A DNA stretch of 64,000 bases from Enterobacteriaceae endosymbiont of Donacia bicoloricornis (GCF_012567955.1 NZ_CP046186.1:119327-183326), one strand, 5' to 3'; counted from the stretch's first letter, positions 31,262 to 41,707 are shown. Made by a program: numbers and translations. The notes: generated from the sequence alone by a model not told the origin.

Positions 31262-34036
31262 ATGGATAAAATATATAATCCAAAAATTTTTGAAAAAAAA
31301 ATTTATAATTATTGGGAAAAAAATAATTTTTTAAAAAATAAATTAGATAGTATAAAAGAATGTTTTTCTATTATGGTTCCTCCACCTAATATTACAGGTT
31401 ATTTACATATAGGACATGCATTACAATATACTCTTATTGATATTTTAACACGTTATCATCGTATGTTAGGTAAAAATATATTATGTCAAGTTGGGATAGA
31501 TCATGCAGGAATTGCTACACAAAATTTAATAGAACAAAAAATTTTTAATGAAACAGGAAAAACGAAAAATCATTATAGTAAAAATTTTTTTTTAAAACAT
31601 ATTTGGGAATGGAAAGATAAATATTGTAAAATTATTTATAATCAAATGAAAAGTTTAGGTTTATCTACAGAATGGGAAAAAACAAGATTTACAATGGATA
31701 ATAAATTTATAAAATCAGTAAGAGATATTTTTATTATTCTTTATAATCAAGGACTAATTTATAAAAAAAAAAAATTAATACATTGGGATTTTAAACTTAA
31801 AACTGTTATTTCTGATTTAGAAGTTAAATATAAAGAAAAAAAAACAAGTATATGGTATTTAAAATATTTTTTTCAAGATAGTTTAACAACATTAAATAAT
31901 AAAAATTATTTAACTGTAGCAACAACTAGACCAGAAACATTATTAGCAGATAGCGCTATTGCTATTAATCCATCAGATAAAAGATATACTAATTTAGTAG
32001 GTAAATTTGTAATAATACCTATTATTAATCGTCAAATTCCTATTATAGCTGATAACTATGTTAAAATAACGAAAGGAACAGGATGTGTTAAAATTAGTCC
32101 AGCTCATGATTTTAATGATTATCAAGTTGCATTAAAACATAATTTACCTCTAATTAATATTTTTGATTTAAACGGTAATATTTTAAAAAAATGTGAAATT
32201 TTAAATAAAAAACAACAAAAAATAAAATTAAACAATGATATTCCAAAATACTTACAAAAAATAAATTTTTTAACAGCAAGAACCATAATTATAGAAAAAA
32301 TAAAACAAAATAATTTATTAACTAAATATGAAATAAAAATTAGATTAATTCCATTTAGTATTCGTAGTAATACTATTATTATGCCTATGTTAACAAATCA
32401 GTGGTATTTAAATACTAAAATTTTATCTAAAAATGCAATAGATGCTGTAAAAAATAACAAAATTATTTTTTTCCCTAAAAAATATAAAAATATGTTTTAT
32501 TCTTGGATGAATAATATTCAGGATTGGTGTATTTCACGACAACTATGGTGGGGACATAGAATTCCAGTTTGGTATGATAATAAAAATAATATTTATGTAG
32601 GAAAAAATGAAAAAGAAATAAAAAAAAAATATAATTTAAATAAAAATTTAATTTTAAAACAAGATTCTGATGTTTTAGATACATGGTTTTCTTCAAGTTT
32701 ATGGACTTTTGTTACTTTAGATTGGCCCAATAACAAAAATTTTTATTTATTTCATCCTACAAATGTTATTATAAGTGGTTTCGACATTATTTTTTTTTGG
32801 ATATCTAGAATGATAATGATGACAATGCATTTTGTCAAAAACAAAGATAATACACCTCAAATACCTTTTAAAAATATCTTAATGACAGGATTAATTAGAG
32901 ATAATAAGGGAAATAAAATGTCTAAATCAAAAGGTAATGTGATCAATCCTATAGATTTTATTGAAGGTATTTCTGCTATAAATTTTAAAAAAAATAATAA
33001 AATTTATGGAGCAGATGCTTTAAGATTTACATTAGCTGCTTTATCGTCTACAGGACGTGATATATATTGGGATATAACTAGATTAGAAGGTTATCGTAAT
33101 TTTTGTAATAAAATTTGGAATGCAAGTATTTTTATTTTAAAAAATATTAAATATGAATTTATTCATAAAACAAAAAATCTATCTTTAATAGATCAATGGA
33201 TTTGGTCAGAATATTATTTACTTGTAAAATATTATACAAAAGCATTAAATGAATATCGTTTTGATCATGCCGCTAATCTTTTATATAATTTTATATGGAA
33301 TAAATTCTGTGATTGGTATTTAGAATATAGTAAAATAATTTTCAAAGAAAAAAATCAATTAAAATATGTTGGCACATATTATACATTATATAATCTTTTT
33401 GAATCTTTATTAAGACTTTCTCATCCTATAATTCCATTTATTACAGAAATAATATGGCAAAAAATAATTAAAAATAAAAAAAATTTATTTAAAAGTAGTA
33501 TTATGATACAATCCTTTCCTAAAGTTAACACATCAAAAATAAATAAAAAAACAATAAATATTTTTAATACATTTATAAATGTAATTACAATTATTCGTAA
33601 TAATAAAATTGAAATGAACATAAAAAATGATATAAAAATTAATTTATATATAAAAAATATAAGTTATGAATTTCATAATTTTTTAAAAATTAATATAAAT
33701 ATTTTAAAAAAATTTGTAAATTTAAAAAAAATTTTCTTTCTTAAAGAAGAAATTAATTTTCCAGAAAAAATATTGATAAATAAAATTGATAATATTGAAT
33801 TTGGGATTCCATTAAATAATAAAATTATTAATCAAAAAAACTTATTGAATCAAATTAATAAAAAATTAAATAATAATCAAAAAATAATAAATTTTTTAAT
33901 AAAAAATACAAAAAATAAAAATTTTTTATCAAAAGCACCTAAAAATATTATTTTAAAAAATTTAGAAAAATTAAAAAATTGTAAAATTTTAAAAAAAGAA
34001 TTATTACAAAAGTTTTTTTTAATTAAAAACTTATAA
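31262..34036 (+). CDS. valS: Valyl-tRNA synthetase
   Basis: Charges tRNA-Val; class I enzyme with an editing domain. It has 924 residues (E. coli 951). The HIGH motif is at residues 49-52 and directly follows the PPP of MVPPPNITG (residues 40-42). The KMSKS motif is at about residues 552-556. The editing region with TTRPETLLADSAIA is intact. The C-terminal coiled-coil tail is present though strongly enriched in Lys, Asn and Ile. The PPP stretch is the known invariant reason that ValS synthesis depends on elongation factor P, whose gene and modification enzymes are also in this window. Confidence 0.97.
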   Translation: MDKIYNPKIFEKKIYNYWEKNNFLKNKLDSIKECFSIMVPPPNITGYLHIGHALQYTLIDILTRYHRMLGKNILCQVGIDHAGIATQNLIEQKIFNETGKTKNHYSKNFFLKHIWEWKDKYCKIIYNQMKSLGLSTEWEKTRFTMDNKFIKSVRDIFIILYNQGLIYKKKKLIHWDFKLKTVISDLEVKYKEKKTSIWYLKYFFQDSLTTLNNKNYLTVATTRPETLLADSAIAINPSDKRYTNLVGKFVIIPIINRQIPIIADNYVKITKGTGCVKISPAHDFNDYQVALKHNLPLINIFDLNGNILKKCEILNKKQQKIKLNNDIPKYLQKINFLTARTIIIEKIKQNNLLTKYEIKIRLIPFSIRSNTIIMPMLTNQWYLNTKILSKNAIDAVKNNKIIFFPKKYKNMFYSWMNNIQDWCISRQLWWGHRIPVWYDNKNNIYVGKNEKEIKKKYNLNKNLILKQDSDVLDTWFSSSLWTFVTLDWPNNKNFYLFHPTNVIISGFDIIFFWISRMIMMTMHFVKNKDNTPQIPFKNILMTGLIRDNKGNKMSKSKGNVINPIDFIEGISAINFKKNNKIYGADALRFTLAALSSTGRDIYWDITRLEGYRNFCNKIWNASIFILKNIKYEFIHKTKNLSLIDQWIWSEYYLLVKYYTKALNEYRFDHAANLLYNFIWNKFCDWYLEYSKIIFKEKNQLKYVGTYYTLYNLFESLLRLSHPIIPFITEIIWQKIIKNKKNLFKSSIMIQSFPKVNTSKINKKTINIFNTFINVITIIRNNKIEMNIKNDIKINLYIKNISYEFHNFLKININILKKFVNLKKIFFLKEEINFPEKILINKIDNIEFGIPLNNKIINQKNLLNQINKKLNNNQKIINFLIKNTKNKNFLSKAPKNIILKNLEKLKNCKILKKELLQKFFLIKNL

Positions 34037-34090
34037 TATTTATATATTTTATAATTTTACATTATTAATAAATGAATAGAGATTAATATT

Positions 34091-35119
34091 ATGAATCAAT
34101 TTTATAATAAGCATTTTTTAAAATTATCAGATTTTTCAAAAAAAGATCTTTATAAATTAATTAAAATTTCAGAAAAATTAAAATACAATAAAAAAAATTT
34201 TAAAGAAAAAAAAAAACTAATTAATAAAAATATTATTTTAATTTTTGAAAAAAATTCAACAAGAACTAGATGTGCTTTTGAAATAGCTTGTTTTGATCAA
34301 GGAGCAAATATTACTTATTTAAATATAAAAGATAGTCATATTGGAAATAAAGAGTCACTAAAAGATTCAGCTAGAATTTTAAGTAATATGTATCATGGAT
34401 TAGGATATAGAGGAAAATATCAAAAAAATATTGAAAATTTAGCTAAATATTCAACCATTCCTGTATGGAATGGATTAACAAATGAATTTCATCCTACTCA
34501 AATATTAGCAGATTTATTAACTATTAAAGAAAACATAAAAAATAAAAAAATAAATCAAATAAAATTATGTTATATAGGTGATATAAATAATAATATATCT
34601 TATAGTTTAATAAATGCATCTATTATTATAGGTTTTAAATTATGTTTAATTTCTCCACAAAAAATTAAATCAAATAATAATTTTTATATAAATAAAATAA
34701 TAGATAAAATTAAACATTACAATAATATCCATATTACTAATAATATAGATATAGGCATAAAAAATGCAGATTTTATTTATACAGATATTTGGTTATCCAT
34801 GGGAGAAAAAACCTCTTTACAATTATGGGAAAAAAAAATAAAAAAATTACATAATTATCAAGTTAATAAACTTTTATTACAAAAAAGTCAAAATAAAAAT
34901 ATTAAAGTTATGCATTGTTTACCTTCATTACATTTATATAGTCATTATAAAAAATTATTTACTAAAGAAATTATTTCAAAATATAATTTATATAATGGAT
35001 TAGAAATAACAGATGAAATTTTTGAATCTAATAATAATATTATATTTCAGCAAGCAGAAAATAAAATTCATGTTATTAAGGCAATAATAATGACTTCTTT
35101 ATTAAAAGAAAAAATATAA
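34091..35119 (+). CDS. argI: Ornithine carbamoyltransferase
   Basis: Condenses ornithine with carbamoyl phosphate to citrulline in arginine synthesis. It has 342 residues (E. coli ArgI 334). The carbamoyl-phosphate motif STRTR is at residues 56-60, HPTQ follows near residue 135, and the ornithine-side loop reads MHCLPSLH, with the HCLP core intact and Ser instead of the usual Ala after it. It lies beside valS, roughly as in E. coli where argI is close to valS. No operator resembling the 18-base ARG box is visible in the 54 bases upstream. Retention in a reduced genome is consistent with arginine supply to the host. Confidence 0.95.
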   Translation: MNQFYNKHFLKLSDFSKKDLYKLIKISEKLKYNKKNFKEKKKLINKNIILIFEKNSTRTRCAFEIACFDQGANITYLNIKDSHIGNKESLKDSARILSNMYHGLGYRGKYQKNIENLAKYSTIPVWNGLTNEFHPTQILADLLTIKENIKNKKINQIKLCYIGDINNNISYSLINASIIIGFKLCLISPQKIKSNNNFYINKIIDKIKHYNNIHITNNIDIGIKNADFIYTDIWLSMGEKTSLQLWEKKIKKLHNYQVNKLLLQKSQNKNIKVMHCLPSLHLYSHYKKLFTKEIISKYNLYNGLEITDEIFESNNNIIFQQAENKIHVIKAIIMTSLLKEKI

Positions 35120-35302
35120 AAAATATTTATAATAATTTTTACAAAAAATAAAAAATAATAATGAATTATTAATAAACTTTTTTTATTAAAAATTTAAAAG
35201 AAATACTCTCAATATTAAAATATATAAAATATTTTTTATGAAAAATTTATTAATAATGTAAAAAATTAAATAATTTAAATATATTTATAGGATTTAATAA
35301 AA

Positions 35303-36361
35303 ATGTTTTCATTTTTTAGATTAATATTTATTATTTTTATATTATTATTACCAATTACAAACAAATATTTAAATAATACGAAATCATATAAAGATACTAT
35401 TTTTTTCTATAACTGGACTGAATATGTTCCTCAAGAAATTTTAAACCAATTTACAAAAGAAACAGGAATTAGAATTATTTATTCTACATATGAATCTAAT
35501 GAAAGTATGTATGCCAAGTTAAAAACTTATACAAAACAACCATATGATTTAGTCGTACCATCCAATTATTTTGTAGTAAAAATGAAAAATGAAGGTATGA
35601 TACAAAAAATAGAAAAAAAAAAAATACCTAATTTTTCTAATTTAGACCATAAATTTTTAAACAAATCTTTTGATTTAAATAATGAATATTCTATCCCGTA
35701 TATGTGGGGTGCAACGGGTATAGGAATTAATACAAATATAATAAATTCAAAATCTATTCATAGTTGGAAAGACTTATGGAATCCTAAATATTATAAATCT
35801 TTGTCTTTAATAGATGATGCTAAGGAAGTATTTCAAATGTCATTAATTAAATTAGGTTATCCAGCTAATACAAATAATACTTTTTATATAAAAAAATCTT
35901 TTATAGATCTAAAAAAATTAATGCCTAATGTTATTTTATTTAATTCTGATAATCCTGGATATCCTTTTATTGAAGGTTCTGTAAATATAGGTATGATTTG
36001 GAATGGATCTGCTTATCTTGTACAAAAATTAGGAATTCCTTTAAAATTTATTTGGCCTAAAGAAGGAGGGATTTTTTGGATGGATAGTTTTGTTATTCCT
36101 AAAAATGCAAAAAATATCAAAGGTGCATTAAAATTAATTAATTTTTTATTAAGACCTGATATTGCAGCAAAAATAGCTAAAAAAACAGGTTTTTCTACTC
36201 CAAATTTAAAAGCACAAAAATTATTACCTTTAGATATGATTAATAATGATATACTATATCCTAATGATGAGATCATTAATAATGGTATATGGCAAAATTA
36301 TGTTAATAATAATATAAGTAAAGAATATGAAATAGAGTTTCAAAAATTAAAAAATTTATAA
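35303..36361 (+). CDS. potD: Spermidine/putrescine-binding protein PotD
   Basis: Periplasmic binding protein of the PotABCD polyamine ABC importer. It has 352 residues (E. coli 348). The N-terminus starts with a short hydrophobic stretch (about residues 3-20) that can act as a Sec signal, although the usual small-residue cleavage site is not clear. The mature part follows E. coli PotD closely: FYNWTEYVP, STYESNESMYAKL, YDLVVPSNY, SIPYMWGATGIG and WPKEGGIFWMDS, which include the polyamine-binding Trp, Asp and Glu residues. The permease and ATPase genes potA, potB and potC are not adjacent as they are in E. coli. The gene stands alone after argI with a 183-base gap. Confidence 0.95.
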   Translation: MFSFFRLIFIIFILLLPITNKYLNNTKSYKDTIFFYNWTEYVPQEILNQFTKETGIRIIYSTYESNESMYAKLKTYTKQPYDLVVPSNYFVVKMKNEGMIQKIEKKKIPNFSNLDHKFLNKSFDLNNEYSIPYMWGATGIGINTNIINSKSIHSWKDLWNPKYYKSLSLIDDAKEVFQMSLIKLGYPANTNNTFYIKKSFIDLKKLMPNVILFNSDNPGYPFIEGSVNIGMIWNGSAYLVQKLGIPLKFIWPKEGGIFWMDSFVIPKNAKNIKGALKLINFLLRPDIAAKIAKKTGFSTPNLKAQKLLPLDMINNDILYPNDEIINNGIWQNYVNNNISKEYEIEFQKLKNL

Positions 36362-36417
36362 TTTTGAATATAAAATATAAATAAAATTGAATATTTTTAT
36401 TATTAAATATAATTTTC

Positions 36418-36447
36418 TTGACATATATATAATATTTTTACTATTAT
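36418..36447 (+). promoter_or_regulatory. sigma-70-type promoter for tRNA-Asn
   Basis: TTGACA (36418-36423), an 18-base spacer and TATTAT (36442-36447). The tRNA 5' end lies 21 bases after the -10. Both boxes are consensus or one step from it. Confidence 0.75.
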
Positions 36448-36468
36448 ACAAATATAATCATTTATAGA

Positions 36469-36541
36469 TCCTCTGTAGTTCAGTAGGTAGAACGGCGGAC
36501 TGTTAATCCGTATGTCACTGGTTCGAATCCAGTCAGGGGAG
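36469..36541 (+). tRNA. tRNA-Asn (anticodon GTT)
   Basis: A 73-nt cloverleaf. The acceptor TCCTCTG pairs with CAGGGGA with one T-G wobble, and the discriminator is G. The anticodon stem GCGGA/TCCGT surrounds loop CTGTTAA, and the T-arm is ACTGG-TTCGAAT-CCAGT. It is nearly identical to enterobacterial tRNA-Asn. CCA is not encoded. It is a single-gene unit with its own promoter, upstream of prmB. Confidence 0.97.
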
Positions 36542-36631
36542 AAAATTATAAAAATTTTTTATCATAAAATATATTTTTATATTTTTTATATTTAAATTAT
36601 TTAATAAATATTTTATTATAGGATATATTAT

Positions 36632-37543
36632 ATGGTAATAAAATTAGAATTTTTACTTAACAAAAATATTATTACTGAATTATCATCTATCCAAGATATG
36701 ATACGTTGGGTAACAAGCTGTTTTAGTATTTCTAATTTATGGTATGGACATGGTAGTGATAATCCATGGGATGAAGCGATAAATTTAGTTTTACCATTAA
36801 TAGGGTTACCTCCTTATTTATTTAAAGAAATTTTTAATTCTAAATTATCATTTAAAGAACGTGAACTAATTTATCAATTAGTTTATAAACGTATAAAAAA
36901 AAGAATACCAGTAGTATATTTAACAAAAAAAACCTGGTTTTGTGGTCATGAATTATATATAGATAAAAGGGTATTAATACCTAGATCTCCAATTGCTGAA
37001 TTAATTAATAATAAATTTAAATCAGTTATTTTTCCTAATAATAAAGAACCTAAATCTATATTAGATTTATGCACTGGAAGTGGATGTATAGCTATTGCAT
37101 GTTCATATTTATTTCCTAATGCACATATAGATGCAGTAGATATTTCTTTAGAAGCTATTAATGTTGCAGAACATAATATCCAATTACATGGATTAGAAAA
37201 TCGTATTACACCAATATGTAGTGATTTATTTAATAAATTAACTAAATTAACTTATGATTTAATTATTACTAATCCTCCATATGTAGATAAAAAAGAAATA
37301 AAATATTTACCAAAAGAATATTTCTATGAACCTAAAATAGGTTTATTTTGTGAAAATAATGGTATGGAAATTATCGATAAAATCATATTTCAATCAAATT
37401 TTTACTTAAAAAAAGGTGGTATTTTAATTTGTGAAGTAGGAAATAAAATGTTAGATATTATAAAAAAATATCCTGAAATAAATTTTCAATGGCTTAATAT
37501 AAAAAATGGAGGTATAGGGATATTTAAAATAGAGAAAATATAA
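36632..37543 (+). CDS. prmB: Ribosomal protein L3 glutamine methyltransferase PrmB
   Basis: SAM-dependent enzyme that N5-methylates a glutamine of ribosomal protein L3 during assembly. It has 303 residues (E. coli 310). The N-terminal domain with IQDMIRWVTSCFSISNLWYGHG matches PrmB and not the release-factor enzyme PrmC. The SAM motif LDLCTGSGCIAIA and the catalytic NPPY (in IITNPPYVD) are intact. AGGA precedes the ATG. It is followed by aroC after 50 bases, the same pair as in E. coli. Confidence 0.96.
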   Translation: MVIKLEFLLNKNIITELSSIQDMIRWVTSCFSISNLWYGHGSDNPWDEAINLVLPLIGLPPYLFKEIFNSKLSFKERELIYQLVYKRIKKRIPVVYLTKKTWFCGHELYIDKRVLIPRSPIAELINNKFKSVIFPNNKEPKSILDLCTGSGCIAIACSYLFPNAHIDAVDISLEAINVAEHNIQLHGLENRITPICSDLFNKLTKLTYDLIITNPPYVDKKEIKYLPKEYFYEPKIGLFCENNGMEIIDKIIFQSNFYLKKGGILICEVGNKMLDIIKKYPEINFQWLNIKNGGIGIFKIEKI

Positions 37544-37593
37544 TTTAAAATTATATTTAATAAATAATTTTTATAAATTTAGGAGAAATATTT

Positions 37594-38664
37594 ATGGCAG
37601 GCAATAGTATTGGAAAATTATTTAAAGTTACAACTTTTGGAGAATCACATGGAAAATCTTTAGGATGTATTATAGATGGGGTTCCTCCTCAAATTCCCTT
37701 AGAAATAAAAGATATACAAAAAGATTTAAATAGGAGAAGACCAGGACAATCGCAATATACTTCTCCTCGGAGAGAATTAGATCAAATAAAAATTTTATCA
37801 GGAGTATTTAATAATTTTACAACCGGAACAAGTATTGGATTATTAATAAATAATATGGATATAAGATCTAAAGATTATAGTAATATAAAAAATGTTTTTA
37901 GGCCTGGACATGCTGATTATACTTATGAACAAAAGTATGGAATTAGAGATTATAAAGGTGGTGGTCGCTCATCAGCTAGAGAGACAACTATGCGTGTTGC
38001 TGCAGGAGCTATTGCTAAAAAATATTTATCAATAAAATATAATTTAAAAATTAAAGGATATTTATCTCAAATGGGAGATATAATTTGTAATTTTGAAAAT
38101 TGGGCTGAAGTTAATAAAAATCCTTTTTTTTGTCCAAATAAATATCAAATAAAAGATTTACAAAATATGATAAATATTTTAAAAAAATCTGGTAATTCTA
38201 TAGGAGCTAAAATTACTATTATTGCAGAAAATGTACCAATAGGGTTAGGAGAACCAGTATTTGATAAATTAGATGCTGAATTAGCACATGCAATTATGAG
38301 TATAAATGCAGTAAAAGGTATTGAAATAGGAGATGGATTTAATTCAATAAATAAATTAGGAAGTAATTATAGAGATGAAATGGATAAAAATGGATTTAAA
38401 AGTAATAACTCTGGAGGAATTTTAGGGGGAATTAGTACAGGTCAAAATATCATTATAAATTTTGTTGTTAAACCAACATCTAGTATTTCTATTCCAGGGA
38501 AAACAGTTAATACTTCAGGAAAAGAAATATATTGTATTACACAAGGACGTCATGATCCTTGTGTAGGAATTAGAGCTGTTCCAATTGGAGAAGCAATGGT
38601 TGCTATCATTTTAATGGATCATTTATTACGTTATCGCGCACAATGTGCTGATATTATTAAATAA
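37594..38664 (+). CDS. aroC: Chorismate synthase
   Basis: Last step of the shikimate pathway: converts EPSP to chorismate using reduced FMN as cofactor. It has 356 residues (E. coli 361). The signatures [14 protein letters not shown] (residues about 15-28), the [15 protein letters not shown] segment, [22 protein letters not shown] and the late RHDPCVG are intact. TktA, which supplies erythrose-4-phosphate to the same pathway, is also encoded in the window. A good AGGAG ribosome site precedes the start. Retention fits supply of aromatic amino acids or their precursor to the host. Confidence 0.97.
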   Translation: MAGNSIGKLFKVTTFGESHGKSLGCIIDGVPPQIPLEIKDIQKDLNRRRPGQSQYTSPRRELDQIKILSGVFNNFTTGTSIGLLINNMDIRSKDYSNIKNVFRPGHADYTYEQKYGIRDYKGGGRSSARETTMRVAAGAIAKKYLSIKYNLKIKGYLSQMGDIICNFENWAEVNKNPFFCPNKYQIKDLQNMINILKKSGNSIGAKITIIAENVPIGLGEPVFDKLDAELAHAIMSINAVKGIEIGDGFNSINKLGSNYRDEMDKNGFKSNNSGGILGGISTGQNIIINFVVKPTSSISIPGKTVNTSGKEIYCITQGRHDPCVGIRAVPIGEAMVAIILMDHLLRYRAQCADIIK

Positions 38665-38688
38665 TCTAATATTTATTAAATTTAAATA

Positions 38689-39291
38689 TTATAATTCATC
38701 TATATTTTTAGATAAATAATTGATAATACCTTTAGAAGTAGGAGTTATACTTTTTTTACCTTTTTCCCATTGAGCAGGACATACTTCCCCATATTTTTCA
38801 TTATGTTCTAAAGCATCAATCATACGAATTATTTCATTTATATTTCTTCCAAATTGAAGATCATTAACTAATTGATGTCTTATTATTTTATTTTTATCTA
38901 TTAAGAATAATGCTCTTAATGCAATTCCTAATTGAGGATGTTCAATCCCATAAGATTGTTGTATATTTTTTGTAGTATCAGATATCATTATAAATTTAAT
39001 ATTTCCAATACCTCCTTTATTGATAGGAGTATTACGCCATGCTTGATGAACAAATTGAGAATCACATGATATACCTAATAATTTAACATTTCTTTTATAA
39101 AAACTATTAAAATGTTGATTTAAAGATATAATTTCTGTAGGACAGACAAAAGTAAAATCTAAAGGCCAAAAAAATAATATAGTTATCTTATTTTCTGAAT
39201 ATTTATATAAATTAAAATTATCTAGAATAGTTCCATCAGGAAGAACTGCCGAAGCATTAAAATCTGGAGCTTTTTTAGTTACTAATGTCAT
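38689..39291 (-). CDS. 2-Cys peroxiredoxin (AhpC/TSA family)
   Basis: Thiol peroxidase that removes hydrogen peroxide and organic peroxides. It has 200 residues. The peroxidatic Cys50 lies in FTFVCPTE, and the resolving Cys171 in EVCPAQW, so it is a typical 2-Cys enzyme that works as a head-to-tail dimer. The length and C-terminus (WEKGKKSITPTSKG) fit the AhpC-type proteins of Buchnera-like symbionts. AhpF, the E. coli reductase partner of AhpC, is not adjacent, so the reductant may be thioredoxin; that is inference. It is convergent with aroC, with 24 bases between stop codons. Confidence 0.93.
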   Translation of the reverse strand: MTLVTKKAPDFNASAVLPDGTILDNFNLYKYSENKITILFFWPLDFTFVCPTEIISLNQHFNSFYKRNVKLLGISCDSQFVHQAWRNTPINKGGIGNIKFIMISDTTKNIQQSYGIEHPQLGIALRALFLIDKNKIIRHQLVNDLQFGRNINEIIRMIDALEHNEKYGEVCPAQWEKGKKSITPTSKGIINYLSKNIDEL

Positions 39292-39421
39292 ATTATCTCT
39301 CTTATTTATATTTTTTATAATTTTAGTATATATATATTGTTTATTTTTTTATAAAAAACTTTTTTATATATTTCAAATTTATTTTTTACTCATATTTTTC
39401 ATAAAAATTTTTTATTAAAAT

Positions 39422-40459
39422 TTATGTATTTTTAATTCTATATACAGAAAATTTTTTATTTTTAGATAAAATATCAATTTTTAATGAAAAATTATTAAAA
39501 AATTTTTTATATGATATAAAATTGTTTGTAACAAATAATAGTTCTCCTTTATAATTTATATTTTTTTTAAACTCATTTATCATTTGATAAATAAAATCTA
39601 ATGAAAAAGATAAATTTTTATGAATAGGAGGATTAGATAAAATCAAATCAAATTTTCCTTGAATATTAGAATAAATATTACTAGGAAATACATTAACATT
39701 TTTTATTAAATTTTTATTAAATGTTTTTATAGTTGAGTATATTGCTTTTGCATCTATATCAATAGCATGTATTGAATATTTTGTTTTAAAATTATTCTGG
39801 ATAGCAATAGAAATAACACCAGAACCACAACCTAAATCTAAAATTTTACCTTTTATAAAAATATTACTATCTATAATAGTAGATATTAAAAATTTACTCC
39901 CATTATCAATTTTTTTACCCCCAAAAACCCCAGGTAAACTATATATCTTATAGTTATCATAATAATAATAATTCCAATAATTATTCATATTAAAATAAAT
40001 ATTTTTTGTTAAAACCCCATGAAAAATAATATGTTTTCTTGCATTAATAATTTTTTTTAAATTTAAAATCTCTAATTCTTTTATATTATTAATTTTTTTA
40101 ATACCACAATTATTAGAACCAATAATAAATATCTCCCTATTTAAAGGGAATAAAGATAAAATATTATTTAATATAAATAATGATTCTTGTTTATTTTTTA
40201 ACCAAAAAAATATTAAAATATTAAAATTATAATTTTTATATTTCTTATCCATTAAACCATAACATAAATAATTCTTATTTATATTTTTTTTCAACCAAAT
40301 ATAATAATTATAATTATAAGTATTTATAAAACTTATAAAAGTATTTAAATAAATAGGTATTTTATCTTTAATATTTCCAGCAAAAATAACTTTTTTATTC
40401 AAAAATTTATTTTTAAATAAACGTAAAAAATATTTATTTATTGATGATAATGTATACAT
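39422..40459 (-). CDS. rsmC: 16S rRNA (guanine-1207-N2)-methyltransferase RsmC
   Basis: Methylates G1207 of 16S rRNA in the assembled small subunit. It has 345 residues (E. coli 343). It shows the two-domain layout of the family: an N-terminal degenerate methyltransferase-like half, here very Lys/Asn/Ile-rich, and a C-terminal catalytic half. The latter holds YSLPGVFGGKKIDNGSKFL, the SAM motif ILDLGCGSGVISIA and the NPPIH catalytic tetrad (NPPF in E. coli). It starts four bases after the apaH stop, suggesting one transcript, though in E. coli rsmC is elsewhere. Confidence 0.92.
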   Translation of the reverse strand: MYTLSSINKYFLRLFKNKFLNKKVIFAGNIKDKIPIYLNTFISFINTYNYNYYIWLKKNINKNYLCYGLMDKKYKNYNFNILIFFWLKNKQESLFILNNILSLFPLNREIFIIGSNNCGIKKINNIKELEILNLKKIINARKHIIFHGVLTKNIYFNMNNYWNYYYYDNYKIYSLPGVFGGKKIDNGSKFLISTIIDSNIFIKGKILDLGCGSGVISIAIQNNFKTKYSIHAIDIDAKAIYSTIKTFNKNLIKNVNVFPSNIYSNIQGKFDLILSNPPIHKNLSFSLDFIYQMINEFKKNINYKGELLFVTNNFISYKKFFNNFSLKIDILSKNKKFSVYRIKNT

Positions 40460-40463
40460 TATA

Positions 40464-41300
40464 TTAGATAATACATTTTATGTTATAAAATTGTTTTTTT
40501 TCCCATGAATAAATTGTTAATTTATTTCCCCAACAACATCCAGTATCTAATCCTATTATATTTTTTTGAGTATATTCTCCTCCTTGTAAATCAGACCAAT
40601 GACCAAAAAATATTGTATATTTTTTGTATAAAATATTTGGTATCCAAAACCATGGTTTTAATGTTTTAGAATTAATATCATTAGGTGCTTTTTTAGTAAA
40701 CATTTCTAATGTTCCATCTAAATAACAATATCTCATTTTAGTTAATCCATTAATAATATAATTAAAACGTTTAAAACCTACTAATGTATTTTTTTTCCAA
40801 TCATTTATTTGATATTTTTCATTATTTATATAATCTAAAAAAAAAATATTATTTTTACTTGAAATAATATTTTTTGCTTCATTAGCAGCAGATAATATTA
40901 TCTCAATATTATCCCATTGAGGAGGGATTCCCGCATGTGACATTAAAATTTTTTTTTTTTTATCATATTGTATTAAAGGTTGATACTTTAACCAATTTTT
41001 GACAATAAAGATTATTTTTTTATTTGTTAATAAATCTAAAATCTTTTTATCATTAATATCATTATTTTTAGGATTTAATATAAGAAATATTAAGTATAAA
41101 TCATGATTTCCTAAAACTAATTTTATAGATTTTTTAATAGAATACAAAAAATATAAAACTTTTATGGAATCAGGTCCTCTTGCTATAAGATCTCCTGTAA
41201 TCCATAATTTATCATTTTCATAATCAAAATTAATTTTTTTTAATAAGGAAATAAATTCATTATAATAACCATGAATATCTCCAATAAAGTAAGTAGTCAT
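40464..41300 (-). CDS. apaH: Bis(5'-nucleosyl)-tetraphosphatase (symmetrical) ApaH
   Basis: Hydrolyses diadenosine tetraphosphate (Ap4A) to two ADP and removes Np4 RNA caps in E. coli. It has 278 residues (E. coli 280). The metallophosphatase motifs are visible: GDIHGYYNEF at the N-terminus, GDLIARGPDS, LGNHDLYL, SHAGIPPQW and later FGHWSDLQG, so all metal ligands appear kept. It belongs to the surA-rsmA-apaG-apaH block in the E. coli order, 22 bases after apaG. Confidence 0.96.
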   Translation of the reverse strand: MTTYFIGDIHGYYNEFISLLKKINFDYENDKLWITGDLIARGPDSIKVLYFLYSIKKSIKLVLGNHDLYLIFLILNPKNNDINDKKILDLLTNKKIIFIVKNWLKYQPLIQYDKKKKILMSHAGIPPQWDNIEIILSAANEAKNIISSKNNIFFLDYINNEKYQINDWKKNTLVGFKRFNYIINGLTKMRYCYLDGTLEMFTKKAPNDINSKTLKPWFWIPNILYKKYTIFFGHWSDLQGGEYTQKNIIGLDTGCCWGNKLTIYSWEKKQFYNIKCII

Positions 41301-41322
41301 ATTGTTTTATAAATTAATTATT

Positions 41323-41703
41323 TTAGTGAATATAAGTTTTAATCGCTAAACGAAAAATAGGAATTTCTACATGATAAACATGATTATTTTCATCTATCAT
41401 TAAATAATGTCCTTCTATAATTCCAATAGGAGTATCTAAAATAGTTAGATTAGTATAATGAAATTTATTACTTGGTTTTATATATGGTTTTTTACATGTA
41501 ATTCCTTCACCATATATTTGATTTTTTTTACCATTACCATCAGTTATACTCCAATAACAACTAATTAATTGTAAAATTTTTTTTCCTAAATTATGAATAG
41601 TAATTGTATAGGTAAAAACATAACGATTAACTTTAGGTATGGATTGTGATTTTATATAAACACCATTTGTTTTTATATAAACTTGAGATAATAATGATTT
41701 CAT
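41323..41703 (-). CDS. apaG: ApaG domain protein
   Basis: Small beta-sandwich protein of 126 residues (E. coli 125) whose biochemical role is unknown. The characteristic YVFTYTITIHNLG (around residues 27-40), the GEGITCKKP-like loop, and TPIGIIEGHYLM are kept. It is sandwiched between rsmA (four bases away) and apaH as in E. coli. Conservation of an orphan-function gene in such a reduced genome suggests a housekeeping role, possibly linked to rsmA or apaH; that is inference. Confidence 0.95.
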   Translation of the reverse strand: MKSLLSQVYIKTNGVYIKSQSIPKVNRYVFTYTITIHNLGKKILQLISCYWSITDGNGKKNQIYGEGITCKKPYIKPSNKFHYTNLTILDTPIGIIEGHYLMIDENNHVYHVEIPIFRLAIKTYIH

Positions 41704-41707
41704 TTAA

